Below are positions 18,047-27,489 of a DNA stretch of 64,000 nt, in pieces (the first letter of the stretch is position 1; each line of letters starts with the position of its first letter). Below the pieces are notes generated by a model. The model ran no database searches, was not told where the DNA came from, and saw only the letters and a program-made list of their open reading frames with translations. Origin of the DNA: Asanoa ishikariensis (GTDB taxonomy: Bacteria > Actinomycetota > Actinomycetes > Mycobacteriales > Micromonosporaceae). The stretch spans positions 620,001 to 684,000 of the forward strand of contig NZ_FNQB01000001.1 in assembly GCF_900107455.1 (NCBI RefSeq), written 5' to 3'. Both the position numbers and the translations under genes were made by a program.

Positions 18047-18592
18047 GTGAGTGGGACCGCGAAAGCACTTCTGGTCGATGACCGTAAGGAAAACCTCCTC
18101 GCGTTGGAGGCGATCCTCCAAGGTCTGCCGGTCAAGTCCGTGGCGGTCGAAGGCGGTGAGGCCGCGCTGAAACAGCTTCTCGTCGACGACTTCGCGGTCA
18201 TCCTGCTGGACGCGCAGATGCCCGATATGGACGGCTTCGAGACGGCAAGCCACATCAAGCGGCGCGAGCGGACCCGGCACGTCCCGATCATCTTCCTCAC
18301 CGCCGCGGACCGGGACGCGCAGCTCGCGTTGCGTGGTTACGCGGCGGGAGCGGTCGACTACCTGACGAAGCCGTTCGATCCGTGGGTGTTGCGCGCCAAG
18401 GTCTCGGTCTTCGTCGACCTGTGGACCAAGAGTCGTCAGCTCGCCGCGCACAGTGAGGACGTCCGCGAGCGGGACGCGCGTTGGAAGGGCCTGACCGAGG
18501 CCGTCGACGCGGCCACCGCCCTGCTGCGCTCCGACGAGGAAGGCTCGCGCGACCGCGCGATCGCGATGCTCGAACAGGCCCGCTGGGGCTAA
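18047..18592 (+). CDS. osaB: OsaB-like response regulator
   Basis: A 181-aa protein whose first 125 residues are a CheY-like receiver: KALLVDDRKENL with the acidic pair, VILLDAQMPDMDG with the phospho-acceptor Asp, FLTAAD, and YLTKPFDP with the conserved Lys. The rest is a helical tail with no DNA-binding domain, as in OsaB-type regulators. It begins 9 bp after the hybrid kinase and is the obvious phosphotransfer partner. GTG 18047 has TAGGGT (18035-18040) six nt upstream, overlapping the kinase stop codon, so it may also be made from its own leaderless transcript. Its stop overlaps that of the convergent STAS gene by 4 bp. Confidence 0.87.
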   Translation: MSGTAKALLVDDRKENLLALEAILQGLPVKSVAVEGGEAALKQLLVDDFAVILLDAQMPDMDGFETASHIKRRERTRHVPIIFLTAADRDAQLALRGYAAGAVDYLTKPFDPWVLRAKVSVFVDLWTKSRQLAAHSEDVRERDARWKGLTEAVDAATALLRSDEEGSRDRAIAMLEQARWG

Positions 18593-18924
18593 GCCGCGGG
18601 GTCGCCGTTCTTGACCATCAGCGCTGAGCGGAGGCCGGTGATGTCGAGCACCCGCATGAGGAAGTCACCCACGTTGGTCAGCACGAGCACGCTCTGTGCG
18701 TCCCGGGCCTTGCGGCTGAGGACGACGAGCGTGCCGAGGCCCGTGGAGTCGCAGAACGTGACGCCGCCGAGATCGAGCGTGATCCGTGGGGTCGGCTCGG
18801 TCAGCACTTCGGTGATCGCGTTGACCAGACGGTTGCCGGTGAGCATGTCAATCTCGCCGACGAGACTCAGCACAGCCTCTTCGGGCGTGCGCCGCACGGT
18901 GATCGACAACTCCGGACGTTCCAC
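18589..18924 (-). CDS. STAS-domain anti-sigma factor antagonist
   Basis: A 111-aa single STAS domain of the SpoIIAA/RsbV type. The phosphorylation site is in [11 protein letters not shown], the usual DST/S motif near residue 60. Such proteins, when unphosphorylated, bind an RsbW-type anti-sigma kinase and free a SigB-like sigma factor. Next to the OsaABC-like genes it is a plausible substrate of the kinase/phosphatase at 11281-13380; this link is inferred. The GTG start has TAGGCT (complement of 18931-18936) six nt upstream, a leaderless promoter. Confidence 0.9.
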   Translation of the reverse strand: MERPELSITVRRTPEEAVLSLVGEIDMLTGNRLVNAITEVLTEPTPRITLDLGGVTFCDSTGLGTLVVLSRKARDAQSVLVLTNVGDFLMRVLDITGLRSALMVKNGDPAA

Positions 18925-19023
18925 GCCAGCAGCCTATCGCGATCTACCGTGCCCGGCCTGTCGAGAGGGTGTGGCAGGGGCGCCTGCCTGCCATCTCCTA
19001 CACGCTGTCAGAATGGCAGCACC

Positions 19024-20343
19024 GTGACCGAAACATATTCGGCCGGCACCGCGCCGGCATCCGAGGCCCTGTTCCGCCGCGCCCGTGAGCTCACTCCGGG
19101 CGGGGTCAACTCACCTGTGCGTGCGTTCCGTGCGGTCGGCGGCACCCCACGCTTCATGGTCCGCGGCGAAGGCCCCTGGCTGTTCGACGCCGACGACCGC
19201 CGCTACCTCGACCTGGTCTGCTCCTGGGGCCCGCTGATCCACGGCCACGCGCATCCCGCCGTGGTCGACGCGGTCCAGAGCGCGGCCGCCCGCGGCACCA
19301 GCTTCGGCACGCCCACCCCGGGTGAGGTCGAGCTTGCCGCCGAGATGATCGCCCGGACCCCGATCGACCAGGTCCGCCTGGTCAACTCCGGCACCGAGGC
19401 GACGATGTCGGCGATCCGGCTGGCCCGCGGCTTCACCGGCCGGTCGAAGATCGTCAAGTTCGCCGGCTGCTACCACGGGCATGTGGACGCGCTGCTCGCG
19501 TCGGCCGGCTCCGGTGTCGCGACCTTCGCGCTGCCCGACTCGCCCGGCGTCACCGGCGCGTCGGCGGCCGACACGATCGTGTTGCCCTACAACGACCTCG
19601 CCGCGGTCGAGGCGGTCTTCGCCGCCGACGGTGCCGAGATCGCGGCCGTGATCACCGAGGCCGCGCCCGGGAACATGGGCGTGGTCGCGCCCCGAGAGGG
19701 CTTCAATGCCGGCGTCGCCCAGATCGCCCATGCCCATGGCGCGCTGTTCATCGTCGACGAGGTGATGACCGGCTTCCGGGTGACGCGGTCCGGCTGGGCC
19801 GGCATCGAAGAGACCGGCGCTGACCTCTTCACCTACGGCAAGGTGATGGGCGGCGGCCTGCCGGCCGCGGCGTTCGGCGGTCGCGCCGACATCATGGCCA
19901 GGCTCGCCCCGGCCGGCCCGGTCTACCAAGCCGGCACGCTCTCCGGTAACCCGCTGGCCTGTGCTGCCGGCCTGGCCTCGCTGCGGCTCGCCGACGATGC
20001 CGTCTACCGCCGCCTGGACGAGACCGCGGCCACCGTCGGCAAGCTCGCCGCCGAGGCGCTCGCCGCCGCGGGTGTGCCGCACCGGCTCTCGTACGCCGGC
20101 AACATGTTCTCGATCTTCTTCACCGACGCCGACGTGACCGATTTCGACGGCGCCAAGGCGCAGAACGTCGAAGCCTTCAAGGCGTTCTTCCACGCGATGC
20201 TCGACGCCGGCGTCTACCTCCCGCCGAGTGCGTTCGAGTCCTGGTTCGTGTCGACGGCGATCGACGACGCGGCCCTCGAAGTGTTGGCCGCGGCCCTCCC
20301 GGGCGCGGCGCGGGCGGCGGCGGACGCGGGGGGCGCGAGTTGA
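19024..20343 (+). CDS. hemL: Glutamate-1-semialdehyde 2,1-aminomutase
   Basis: A 439-aa class III PLP aminotransferase of normal HemL length. It converts glutamate-1-semialdehyde to 5-aminolevulinate in C5 tetrapyrrole synthesis. Signatures include [10 protein letters not shown] near the N-terminus, [25 protein letters not shown] and the PLP lysine Lys273 in [17 protein letters not shown]. The GTG start is the one matching the family N-terminus. It leads an operon whose other members build c-type cytochromes, so haem supply and haem attachment are linked. Its stop overlaps the next gene by 4 bp (TTGA). Confidence 0.95.
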   Translation: MTETYSAGTAPASEALFRRARELTPGGVNSPVRAFRAVGGTPRFMVRGEGPWLFDADDRRYLDLVCSWGPLIHGHAHPAVVDAVQSAAARGTSFGTPTPGEVELAAEMIARTPIDQVRLVNSGTEATMSAIRLARGFTGRSKIVKFAGCYHGHVDALLASAGSGVATFALPDSPGVTGASAADTIVLPYNDLAAVEAVFAADGAEIAAVITEAAPGNMGVVAPREGFNAGVAQIAHAHGALFIVDEVMTGFRVTRSGWAGIEETGADLFTYGKVMGGGLPAAAFGGRADIMARLAPAGPVYQAGTLSGNPLACAAGLASLRLADDAVYRRLDETAATVGKLAAEALAAAGVPHRLSYAGNMFSIFFTDADVTDFDGAKAQNVEAFKAFFHAMLDAGVYLPPSAFESWFVSTAIDDAALEVLAAALPGAARAAADAGGAS

Positions 20344-20987
20344 CGACAACGGTGGTGCACGTGCTGCGGCACGGTGAGGTGCACAACCCAGACAAGATCC
20401 TGTACGGGCGGCTGCCCGGCTTCAAGCTCAGCGAGCTAGGCGGGCAGATGGCCAAGGCCGCCGCGCAGTCGCTCGCCGAGCGTGACGTCACGCACGTCGT
20501 GGCCAGCCCGCTCGAGCGGGCGCAGGAGACCGCCGAACCGATCGCGGCCCAGTTCGGCCTGCCGGTCGCGGTCGACGAGCGCCTGATCGAGAGCGCCAAC
20601 TGGTTCGAGGGCAAGCGGGTCTCGCCCGGCGACGGTTCGTTCAGCGACCCGCGCAACTGGTGGGTGCTGCGCGACCCGCTGACCCCGTCCTGGGGTGAGG
20701 CCTACCGGGCGATCGCCGAGCGGATGTTCGCCGCCCTGCACGCCGCGCGGGTGGCCGCCGAGGGCCACGAGGCCGTCTGCATCTCGCACCAGCTCCCGAT
20801 CTGGACGCTGCGCCGCTACGTCGAGCGCAAGCGGCTCTGGCACGACCCGCGCAAGCGTCAGTGCGGCCTGTGCAGCCTGACCTCGTTCCACTTCGATGGC
20901 ACCAAGATCGTCGGCATCGGCTATTCCGAGCCGGCCGCGCACCTGGTCGCGCTGTCACCCAACGCCCGCAACGCCAAGGGCGCTTAG
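20340..20987 (+). CDS. Histidine phosphatase family protein
   Basis: A 215-aa member of the phosphoglycerate-mutase-like superfamily. The phosphohistidine motif LRHGEVHN is at the N-terminus, with [12 protein letters not shown] and the second catalytic His in CISHQLPIW. The TTG start overlaps the hemL stop. It is conserved between hemL and the cytochrome c genes in other actinomycetes as I recall, but its substrate is not known. Confidence 0.85.
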   Translation: MTTTVVHVLRHGEVHNPDKILYGRLPGFKLSELGGQMAKAAAQSLAERDVTHVVASPLERAQETAEPIAAQFGLPVAVDERLIESANWFEGKRVSPGDGSFSDPRNWWVLRDPLTPSWGEAYRAIAERMFAALHAARVAAEGHEAVCISHQLPIWTLRRYVERKRLWHDPRKRQCGLCSLTSFHFDGTKIVGIGYSEPAAHLVALSPNARNAKGA

Positions 20988-20988
20988 C

Positions 20989-21561
20989 GTGCGCCGTCGT
21001 GGGCTCCTCGTCGGGATAGCGGTCGCCGCGGTCGCGGTGGCCGCGATCGTGTACGTGGTCACCGGTCGCGGCGGCGATAGCTGGAAGGACCTGTGCGGCA
21101 CCTCCAGCGAGGGTTTCATCGAGTGCACCGTCGGTAAGCGCCCGGCCGCGCCGGAGGTCAAGGGCGAACTGCTCGAGGGCGGCAGCTACGACTCGGCCGC
21201 GAGCGCCGGCAAGGTCGTCGTCGTCAACTTCTGGGGATCGTGGTGCGCGCCCTGCCGGGCCGAGATCGACGACCTCGAGGGCGTCTACGAGGCAACCAAG
21301 GGCAGCGGCGTCGACTTCCTCGGCATCAACATCCGCGACGGCCGGGACGCCGCGCTCGCCTTCCACAGCCAGCGGGTGGCGTACCCGAGCGTGTTCGACC
21401 CGTCGAGCAAGCTGGCGCTGGGCTTCCAGATCCCGCCCAACTCGATCCCGGCCACGATCATCCTCGACCGGGACGGCGACATCGCGTACGTGATCCGCCG
21501 AGCGGTCACCAAGGACCAGCTCCAGCCGATCGTCGAGCGGGTCGCGGCCGAGGCGTCCTGA
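20989..21561 (+). CDS. Thiol-disulfide oxidoreductase (ResA/TlpA)
   Basis: A 190-aa membrane-anchored thioredoxin-fold protein. One N-terminal helix (about 5-25) is followed by an extracytoplasmic TlpA/ResA domain with active site WCAPC at 85-89 and the cis-proline loop NSIPATIILD. It should reduce the CXXCH cysteines of apocytochrome c before haem attachment, receiving electrons from CcdA, the next gene. An extra pair of cysteines (36 and 46) sits between the anchor and the domain. GTG 20989 begins 1 bp after the previous stop, and its own stop overlaps the ccdA ATG by 1 bp. Confidence 0.92.
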   Translation: MRRRGLLVGIAVAAVAVAAIVYVVTGRGGDSWKDLCGTSSEGFIECTVGKRPAAPEVKGELLEGGSYDSAASAGKVVVVNFWGSWCAPCRAEIDDLEGVYEATKGSGVDFLGINIRDGRDAALAFHSQRVAYPSVFDPSSKLALGFQIPPNSIPATIILDRDGDIAYVIRRAVTKDQLQPIVERVAAEAS

Positions 21562-22313
21562 TGGGCGACACCTTCGGCAACCTGGCCACCAGCGGCCCGC
21601 TGTTCTTCGCGATCGGCGGGGCGGCGCTGGCCGGGCTGGTCAGCTTCCTGTCGCCGTGCGTGCTCCCGCTGGTGCCCGGCTACCTCTCCTACGTGACGGG
21701 CCTGGCCGGCACCGAGCTCGAGCGCAAGGTCCGCGAACGCAGCCGGGTGCTGGCCGGCACGATGCTCTTCATCGTCGGCTTCACCACGGTCTTCGTGCTG
21801 GTCGCGGTGCTGGTCAGCCGGGTCGGCTGGGCGATGGTCGAGCACCGCCGGGTCCTGGAGATCGTCGTCGGCTCGGTGATCATCGTGCTGGCGCTGGCCT
21901 TCCTCGGCGTCATTCCGGGTTTCCAGCGCGAGCTGCGGATCCAGGCACTGCCCAAGGCGGGCCTGCTCGCCGCCCCGGTCTTCGGTGCCGTGTTCGCGCT
22001 GTCCTGGGTGCCCTGCGTCGGTCCGACGATGGGCTCGGTCATGCTGCTGGCCGGCACGTCGGGCCAGGTCGACCGGGCCGTCGTGCTCGCCGTCGCGTAC
22101 TGCCTCGGGCTGGGCATCCCGTTCGTGCTCTTCGGTTTGTTCTTCACGCGGCTGCTCGGGCTGTTCAAGCTGATCCGACGCAACAGCAAGTGGGTCACCC
22201 GGGTCGGCGGCGCGCTGCTGATCCTGATCGGTCTGGCGCTGATCACCGGCGGCTGGAACAGCTTCCTGATCTGGCTGCAGAGCAGCGTCGGCCCGGGGAG
22301 CATCGGCATCTGA
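21561..22313 (+). CDS. ccdA: Cytochrome c biogenesis protein CcdA
   Basis: A 250-aa polytopic protein with six predicted helices. The conserved cysteines are in LSPCVLPLVPGYLSYV (helix 1) and SWVPCVGPTMG (helix 4). It carries reducing equivalents from cytoplasmic thioredoxin across the membrane to the ResA-type protein encoded just upstream. Start and stop codons overlap both neighbours by one base, so the operon is translationally coupled. Confidence 0.94.
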   Translation: MGDTFGNLATSGPLFFAIGGAALAGLVSFLSPCVLPLVPGYLSYVTGLAGTELERKVRERSRVLAGTMLFIVGFTTVFVLVAVLVSRVGWAMVEHRRVLEIVVGSVIIVLALAFLGVIPGFQRELRIQALPKAGLLAAPVFGAVFALSWVPCVGPTMGSVMLLAGTSGQVDRAVVLAVAYCLGLGIPFVLFGLFFTRLLGLFKLIRRNSKWVTRVGGALLILIGLALITGGWNSFLIWLQSSVGPGSIGI

Positions 22314-23887
22314 TGACCACCACGGAAACTCGGCCCGCACCGGCCACCGAACCGCCGCCGCGGCCGGGCTGGGGTAACTGGCTGGTCGGCCTGGCCCGCC
22401 GCCTCTGGCGGCAACTGACCAGCATGCGTACCGCGCTGGTGTTGCTGTTCCTGCTCGCCGTCGCGTCGATTCCCGGCTCGGTGCTGCCGCAGAGCAACGT
22501 CGCCGTCGAGCAGGTACAGAACTTCTACCGCGAGCACCCGACGCTGGCGCCCTGGCTCGCGAAGGTCGACGGGTTCAACGTCTTCGGTTCGCCGTGGTTC
22601 GCCGCGATCTACCTGCTGCTGTTCACCTCGCTGATCGGCTGCGTGGTGCCGCGCCTGCGCGACCACTACCGGGCGATCAGGTCGCGGCCACCGAAGGCGC
22701 CGGCCCGGCTGGACCGGTTGCCGCACCACGCCGAGGTTCCCGACTTTGACGGCGACCTGTCGGATGTCGCGGCGGCGCTGCGCAAGCGGCGCTGGCGGGT
22801 CGTCGTCAGCGACGACAGCGTGTCGGCCGAGAAGGGCTACCTCAAGGAGACCGGCAACCTGGTCTTCCACTGCTCGCTGCTGGCCGTGCTGGTCGCGGTC
22901 GCGCTCGGCTCCTGGTACGGCTGGCACGGCAACCGGATCCTGGTCACCGGCAAGGACTCCGGCTTCTGCAACAGCCTCCAGCAGTACGACGAGTCGAAGC
23001 TCGGCCCGCGCGTCGACGAGGGCAAGCTGCCACCGTTCTGCGTGACGCTCGACGACTTCGAGGCGTCGTTCCAGAGCAGCGGGCAACCCAAGCACTTCCG
23101 TGCGTCGGTGACCGTCGAGGGCGACGGGCCGACCCACAGCTCGACCTTCTCCGTCAACGACCCGCTGCGGCTCGACGGCGCCTCCCTCTACCTGTTGGGC
23201 CACGGCTACGCGCCGATCCTGCGCTACACCGACCGGTTCGGGAAGACGCAGACCAAGGAGGGTCCGTTCCTGTCCATCGACGGGATGCAGACCAGCACCG
23301 GCGCGATCTCGTTCCCGGACGCCAACGTCGACCCGTCGACCGGCAAGCGCGACGCGAACCTGCAGATGGGTTTCGACGGCATCTACATGCCGACGGCGCC
23401 TGCCCAAGCGCCGTTTCTGCGCTCGGATTTCCCGGCGGAGAACAACCCGGGGCTGCTGCTCACGGCCTATCGCGGCAACCTGGGCCTGGACGCCGGCATC
23501 CCTAGCTCGGTCTACCGGCTCGACCAGGCCCAGATCAACACGGGCCGACTCAAGCCGGTCGGCGAGGGCAAGCTGCTCAAGCCCGGCGAGAGCTGGACGC
23601 TGGACGACGGCTCGACGGTGCAGTTCGTGGGCACCAAGAAATACATCGTGCTGTCGGTGCGGCACGACCCGGGCCAGGGCATCGCGCTCGTCGCCGCGGT
23701 GCTCGCGCTCGGCGGCCTGATGGGCTCCCTGTTCGGGAAACGTCGCCGGGTCTTCTTCCGCCTGACTTCCCCGTCTCCGACATCGAGTAGTAGATTGCTC
23801 GAGGCCGGTGGCCTGCCGCGCACCGACTACCCCGGCTTCGCCGAGGAGTTCGCTTCGACCGTCGCCGCCGTGAGAGAGAAGACCTGA
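22313..23887 (+). CDS. resB: Cytochrome c biogenesis protein ResB
   Basis: A 524-aa protein of the ResB/Ccs1 family. Three helices near the N-terminus (about 37-58, 93-112 and 180-200), a large extracytoplasmic domain (about 220-450) and a final helix before the C-terminal tail match the family. With ResC it forms the system II synthetase that exports haem and attaches it to cytochrome c. ATG 22313 shares its A with the ccdA stop. Confidence 0.93.
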   Translation: MTTTETRPAPATEPPPRPGWGNWLVGLARRLWRQLTSMRTALVLLFLLAVASIPGSVLPQSNVAVEQVQNFYREHPTLAPWLAKVDGFNVFGSPWFAAIYLLLFTSLIGCVVPRLRDHYRAIRSRPPKAPARLDRLPHHAEVPDFDGDLSDVAAALRKRRWRVVVSDDSVSAEKGYLKETGNLVFHCSLLAVLVAVALGSWYGWHGNRILVTGKDSGFCNSLQQYDESKLGPRVDEGKLPPFCVTLDDFEASFQSSGQPKHFRASVTVEGDGPTHSSTFSVNDPLRLDGASLYLLGHGYAPILRYTDRFGKTQTKEGPFLSIDGMQTSTGAISFPDANVDPSTGKRDANLQMGFDGIYMPTAPAQAPFLRSDFPAENNPGLLLTAYRGNLGLDAGIPSSVYRLDQAQINTGRLKPVGEGKLLKPGESWTLDDGSTVQFVGTKKYIVLSVRHDPGQGIALVAAVLALGGLMGSLFGKRRRVFFRLTSPSPTSSSRLLEAGGLPRTDYPGFAEEFASTVAAVREKT

Positions 23888-24837
23888 TGGCCGCCTTGTC
23901 GGACACGCTGCTCGTAGTGGCCATGCTCAGCTACCTCGTGGCGATGATCTGCTACGCCGCCGTGTACGCGTTCGGCGACCGCGGCGCGGTGGCCAAGGTC
24001 GCGACGCGCGAGCTCGTCGGCGCCGGTGGCCCGCCGGTGGTCGAAGTCGTCTCAGAAGAGCGGAAGCCTTCACCCGGCCGGCCGTCCTGGGCCAGCCGCT
24101 TGGCCGGGGCCGTGCTGGTGCTCGCGGCGACCGCTCAGATCGGATCGCTGATCTTCCGCGGCGTCGCCGGCCACCGGCTGCCGTGGGGCAACATGTACGA
24201 GTACGTCCTCGCGGCCACCTCGGTCGCCGCGGTGGCCTGGATCATCGTGATGTTCCAGCGCCCGGCCCTGCGCCACCTGGGCCTGTACGTCGCGCTGACC
24301 CAGGTGGTCCTGCTCGGTGTCGCCGGCCTGCTCCTCTACGTGCCGGTCGGCCCGCTGGTGCCGGCCCTCGACTCGTACTGGCTGGCCATCCACGTCACAG
24401 CCGTGGCCATCTCGTCGGGCGTGTTCCTGATCGGCTTCGTGCCGGCGGGCCTGTTCCTCATCCGCTCCGGCTACGACAAGGGCCGGCACAGCTTCCCGTT
24501 CAGCCTCGGCGAGCGCCTTCCGGCCGCCGGCGTGCTGGAGCGGCTCTCGTTCCGGCTGCACGCGTTCGCGTTCCCGATCTGGACCTTCGGCGCACTGATC
24601 GCGGGCCCGATCTGGGCGGAGTCGGCCTGGGGCCGGTACTGGGGTTGGGACCCCAAGGAGGTGTGGGCGTTCATCTCCTGGGTCGTCTACGCCGGCTACC
24701 TGCACGCCCGGGCCACGCCGAGCGTCAAGCAGACGACGGCGACCTGGATCGCGGTGCTCGGCTTCCTGACGATGCTGATGAACCTGTTCGGCGTCAACAT
24801 CTTCTTCACAGGCCTCCACTCGTACGGCGGCCTCTGA
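23887..24837 (+). CDS. resC: Cytochrome c biogenesis protein ResC (CcsB)
   Basis: A 316-aa polytopic membrane protein with about eight helices. It has the tryptophan-rich haem-binding motif WGRYWGWDPKEVWAFISW and conserved external histidines (for example WLAIHVTAV and TGLHSYG). It is the haem-handling half of the ResBC complex. It is the last gene of the operon and shares one base with resB. A weak hairpin follows at 24848-24872. Confidence 0.94.
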   Translation: MAALSDTLLVVAMLSYLVAMICYAAVYAFGDRGAVAKVATRELVGAGGPPVVEVVSEERKPSPGRPSWASRLAGAVLVLAATAQIGSLIFRGVAGHRLPWGNMYEYVLAATSVAAVAWIIVMFQRPALRHLGLYVALTQVVLLGVAGLLLYVPVGPLVPALDSYWLAIHVTAVAISSGVFLIGFVPAGLFLIRSGYDKGRHSFPFSLGERLPAAGVLERLSFRLHAFAFPIWTFGALIAGPIWAESAWGRYWGWDPKEVWAFISWVVYAGYLHARATPSVKQTTATWIAVLGFLTMLMNLFGVNIFFTGLHSYGGL

Positions 24838-24847
24838 CATTCAACCG

Positions 24848-24872
24848 ATCGGCTGTTGGGTTGGGCCGATCC
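24848..24872 (+). terminator. Possible weak terminator after resC
   Basis: GATCGGC (24848-24854) and GCCGATC (24866-24872) form a 7-bp stem with an 11-nt loop, 11 nt past the resC stop and ahead of the secreted-protein genes. There is no T-run, so termination would be partial at best. Confidence 0.4.
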
Positions 24873-24914
24873 GCTCGCTAACCTCCTGATGATCATTTCT
24901 GACGGGGGAGTGAG

Positions 24915-27485
24915 ATGCGCGTTCTTCGCGGCCTGGCGCTGTTGTGCGTCGGTGCGTTGGCGACGGCCGGATTCACGGCGATCGCCGGGAACGCCTCTGC
25001 GGCGGCCTCGACCATCTTCGTCTCGAAGGTGTGCGGCAGCGCGCCGGACGGGTCCGAGGCCAACCCCTACTGCACGATCTCGAAGGCCGCGGAGGTCGCG
25101 GTAGCCGGGCAGACGATCGCGGTGGACAAGGGCGACTACACCGAGTCGGTGGTCGTGCGGTCCGGGCAGCCGGGCAAGCCCATCAGGTACGTCGGATACC
25201 GCGGCGCCGGCGGCCAGGTGCGGGTCGTAAGCGCTGCCACCGGGAACGCCTTCGTCGTCTCCGGAGTACACGACGTCGTCATCGACGGGTTCTATCTGGT
25301 CGGCTCCGGCCTTACCCCGGCGGTGGTCGAGAGCTCGAGCGACATCACGATCTCGAACGGCTGGATTCTTTCGCCGACGGTGATCGGCATCGACATCAAG
25401 GGCGACTCGCATCGGGTGACGGTCAGCGGCATGTCGGCGTTGGGCATGCGCGCACCGCTCGTCGCGGTCGGCGCGGGCGCCACCGACACCGTGCTGGCGC
25501 AGAACAGTGTGCGATCGACGCGGGCACCGGGATACCCGCCGCACCCGGCCGTCGCCGTCACGGATGCCCCGAACACGACCGTCACCAACAACACGATCGT
25601 GACCGACTGCCTTGCCGGCATCGAGGTCACGGGCGCTTCCGGCGGGTTCGCCCTCTACAACTCGATCGTGCGTACCACCGCGGTCGGCACCCCCGGCCGG
25701 TGCGGGGCCTCGTCCGGACCTGATCCGGCGAGCGTGACACCCGTGACGGTCACGGCGTCGGCGACCACCGACGCGCACGTCGACTACAACGTGATCGACC
25801 CCGGCCATGGCGGGTCGCTGTACTCGTGGGCCGGCACGACCTACCCGAACCCTGGAGCGTTGGCCGCCGCGACCGGGCAGGGCGCGCATGACATCGGCGC
25901 CGACCCGAAGCTCGCCAACGTCTCGGACCCGCAGGCGGCGGGCTGGACGCTGACCGCCGAGTCACCGGCCATCGACTCGGCTCTGGCCGACGCGCCGGGG
26001 ACGCAAGCCACGGACCTGCGGGGCAACGCGCACGCCGACAAGCCCGATACGGCGAACGCCGGAGCGGGCTTTGTCGACCGCGGGGCCGTCGAGTTCGTGC
26101 CAGCGCCCTCCCTGCGCTCGACGATGGTCCGGGCGCCGGGCGGCAGCGCGTTCGAGACGGTTGCCACCGCGACCGCGACCTCTCCCTGGACGACCGACGG
26201 ACCCGTCGGCACGTTCACGCTTCACAAGAGCAACGAAAAGCGGATCGTCAACCGCACCGGCATCGCGCGGTTCTCGTTCGAAGAAGCCGGCCACGCGTGC
26301 GCCGTCGTCCAGTTCAGCCTCGACGGGTTCCGCGGCTCAGCGGAACCGCAGTACGACTCCGCCTGCATGATGCTCGGCGCCGCCTACACGGCCGTCACCC
26401 CGCGCCGCGTGCTCGACACCCGATCGGCGATCGGCGTTCCGAGCACGACGCCGGTGTATCGCAACGGCGAGGTCCAGGTTCCGCTGCCGGCTCCGGCCGC
26501 CACCGCCAGCGCGGTCGTCCTCAACGTCACGGCGACCAAGCCGACGACCGCCGGGGCGTTGAAGGTCTATCGGGAGCCCGGGTACGAGCCGAACGGCTAC
26601 AGCGTCCAGTTCGCCGCCAACCAGACGATCGCGAACCTCGTGACCGTACAGGTCCGCGACGGCAAGGCCTCGATCTCCAACGAGAGCATGGGCACGGTTC
26701 ACGTCGTCGCGGACCTGGTCGGCTACTACGCCGACGGCGACTCGGGGCTGCGGACCGCGACGCCCGCCCGGGTGCTCGACACCCGCTCGGCGATCGGCGT
26801 GCCCGGCACCGCCCCGATGGGCGCCCAGGGGCGCGTCACCGTCGACCTGTCGTCACGGGTGCCGGCGGGCACGACCGCGGTGGTGCTCAACCTGACGGTC
26901 ACGAAGCCGACGCAGAGCGGCCACGTGACGCTGTTCCCGCCAGGGGCTGCGGTGCCCACGGCGTCGAACGTCAACTTCGTGGCCGGTCAGACCGTCAACA
27001 ACATGGTGATCGCGCCGGTGGTCGGCGGCAGGATCGCGTTCGCGCACGGTGGTTCGGGCACGGTGCACGTGATCGCCGACCTCTCCGGCTGGTACGCGCC
27101 GGGTGTTGGCGACATGCTCCTGCCGACCTACCCAATCCATCTCGCGCGGCCTGGCCACATCGACGGTGTGACCGTCGGACCGGGTCAGACGCTGCGGGTT
27201 TTCGTCAACGCCAACGAATGCGGGTCGACGCCGTGCGAGCCGCGCACAGCCGTGGTCGCGAACGTGACCGCCATCCTGCCGCAGTCCGGCGGCTACCTGT
27301 CCGTCTACCCGTACGGCCAGGCGAGGCCGGTCATGTCGGCGGTCAACTTCACCGCGCACCAGATCGTCGCGAGCCAGGTCACCGTGGGCCTGCACGAGGA
27401 CTCGTTCATGGTCTACAACAGCAGCTCCGGCAACGTCGAGGTCTCCATCGACCAGACCGGCCTCTACCTCGGATCGGTGAGCTAG
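24915..27485 (+). CDS. Secreted beta-helix/VLDTR-repeat protein, copy 1
   Basis: An 856-aa exported protein. A signal peptide (about 1-29) is followed by a predicted right-handed beta-helix (about 32-400) with PGKPI, TNNTIVTDCLAGIEVTG and LRGNAHADKPD landmarks. A beta-rich linker domain runs to about 490. Three repeats of about 120 aa begin near 497, 617 and 735; the first two carry RVLDTRSAIG and TVHVxADLxGxY, but in the third the VLDTR motif has become IHLARPG. Cysteine pairs suggest disulfides. No LPxTG, transmembrane anchor or known catalytic residues are visible. GGGGGAG precedes the ATG. It is the first of three adjacent paralogues; adhesin or carbohydrate binding is a guess. Confidence 0.85.
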   Translation: MRVLRGLALLCVGALATAGFTAIAGNASAAASTIFVSKVCGSAPDGSEANPYCTISKAAEVAVAGQTIAVDKGDYTESVVVRSGQPGKPIRYVGYRGAGGQVRVVSAATGNAFVVSGVHDVVIDGFYLVGSGLTPAVVESSSDITISNGWILSPTVIGIDIKGDSHRVTVSGMSALGMRAPLVAVGAGATDTVLAQNSVRSTRAPGYPPHPAVAVTDAPNTTVTNNTIVTDCLAGIEVTGASGGFALYNSIVRTTAVGTPGRCGASSGPDPASVTPVTVTASATTDAHVDYNVIDPGHGGSLYSWAGTTYPNPGALAAATGQGAHDIGADPKLANVSDPQAAGWTLTAESPAIDSALADAPGTQATDLRGNAHADKPDTANAGAGFVDRGAVEFVPAPSLRSTMVRAPGGSAFETVATATATSPWTTDGPVGTFTLHKSNEKRIVNRTGIARFSFEEAGHACAVVQFSLDGFRGSAEPQYDSACMMLGAAYTAVTPRRVLDTRSAIGVPSTTPVYRNGEVQVPLPAPAATASAVVLNVTATKPTTAGALKVYREPGYEPNGYSVQFAANQTIANLVTVQVRDGKASISNESMGTVHVVADLVGYYADGDSGLRTATPARVLDTRSAIGVPGTAPMGAQGRVTVDLSSRVPAGTTAVVLNLTVTKPTQSGHVTLFPPGAAVPTASNVNFVAGQTVNNMVIAPVVGGRIAFAHGGSGTVHVIADLSGWYAPGVGDMLLPTYPIHLARPGHIDGVTVGPGQTLRVFVNANECGSTPCEPRTAVVANVTAILPQSGGYLSVYPYGQARPVMSAVNFTAHQIVASQVTVGLHEDSFMVYNSSSGNVEVSIDQTGLYLGSVS

Positions 27486-27489
27486 CAAC

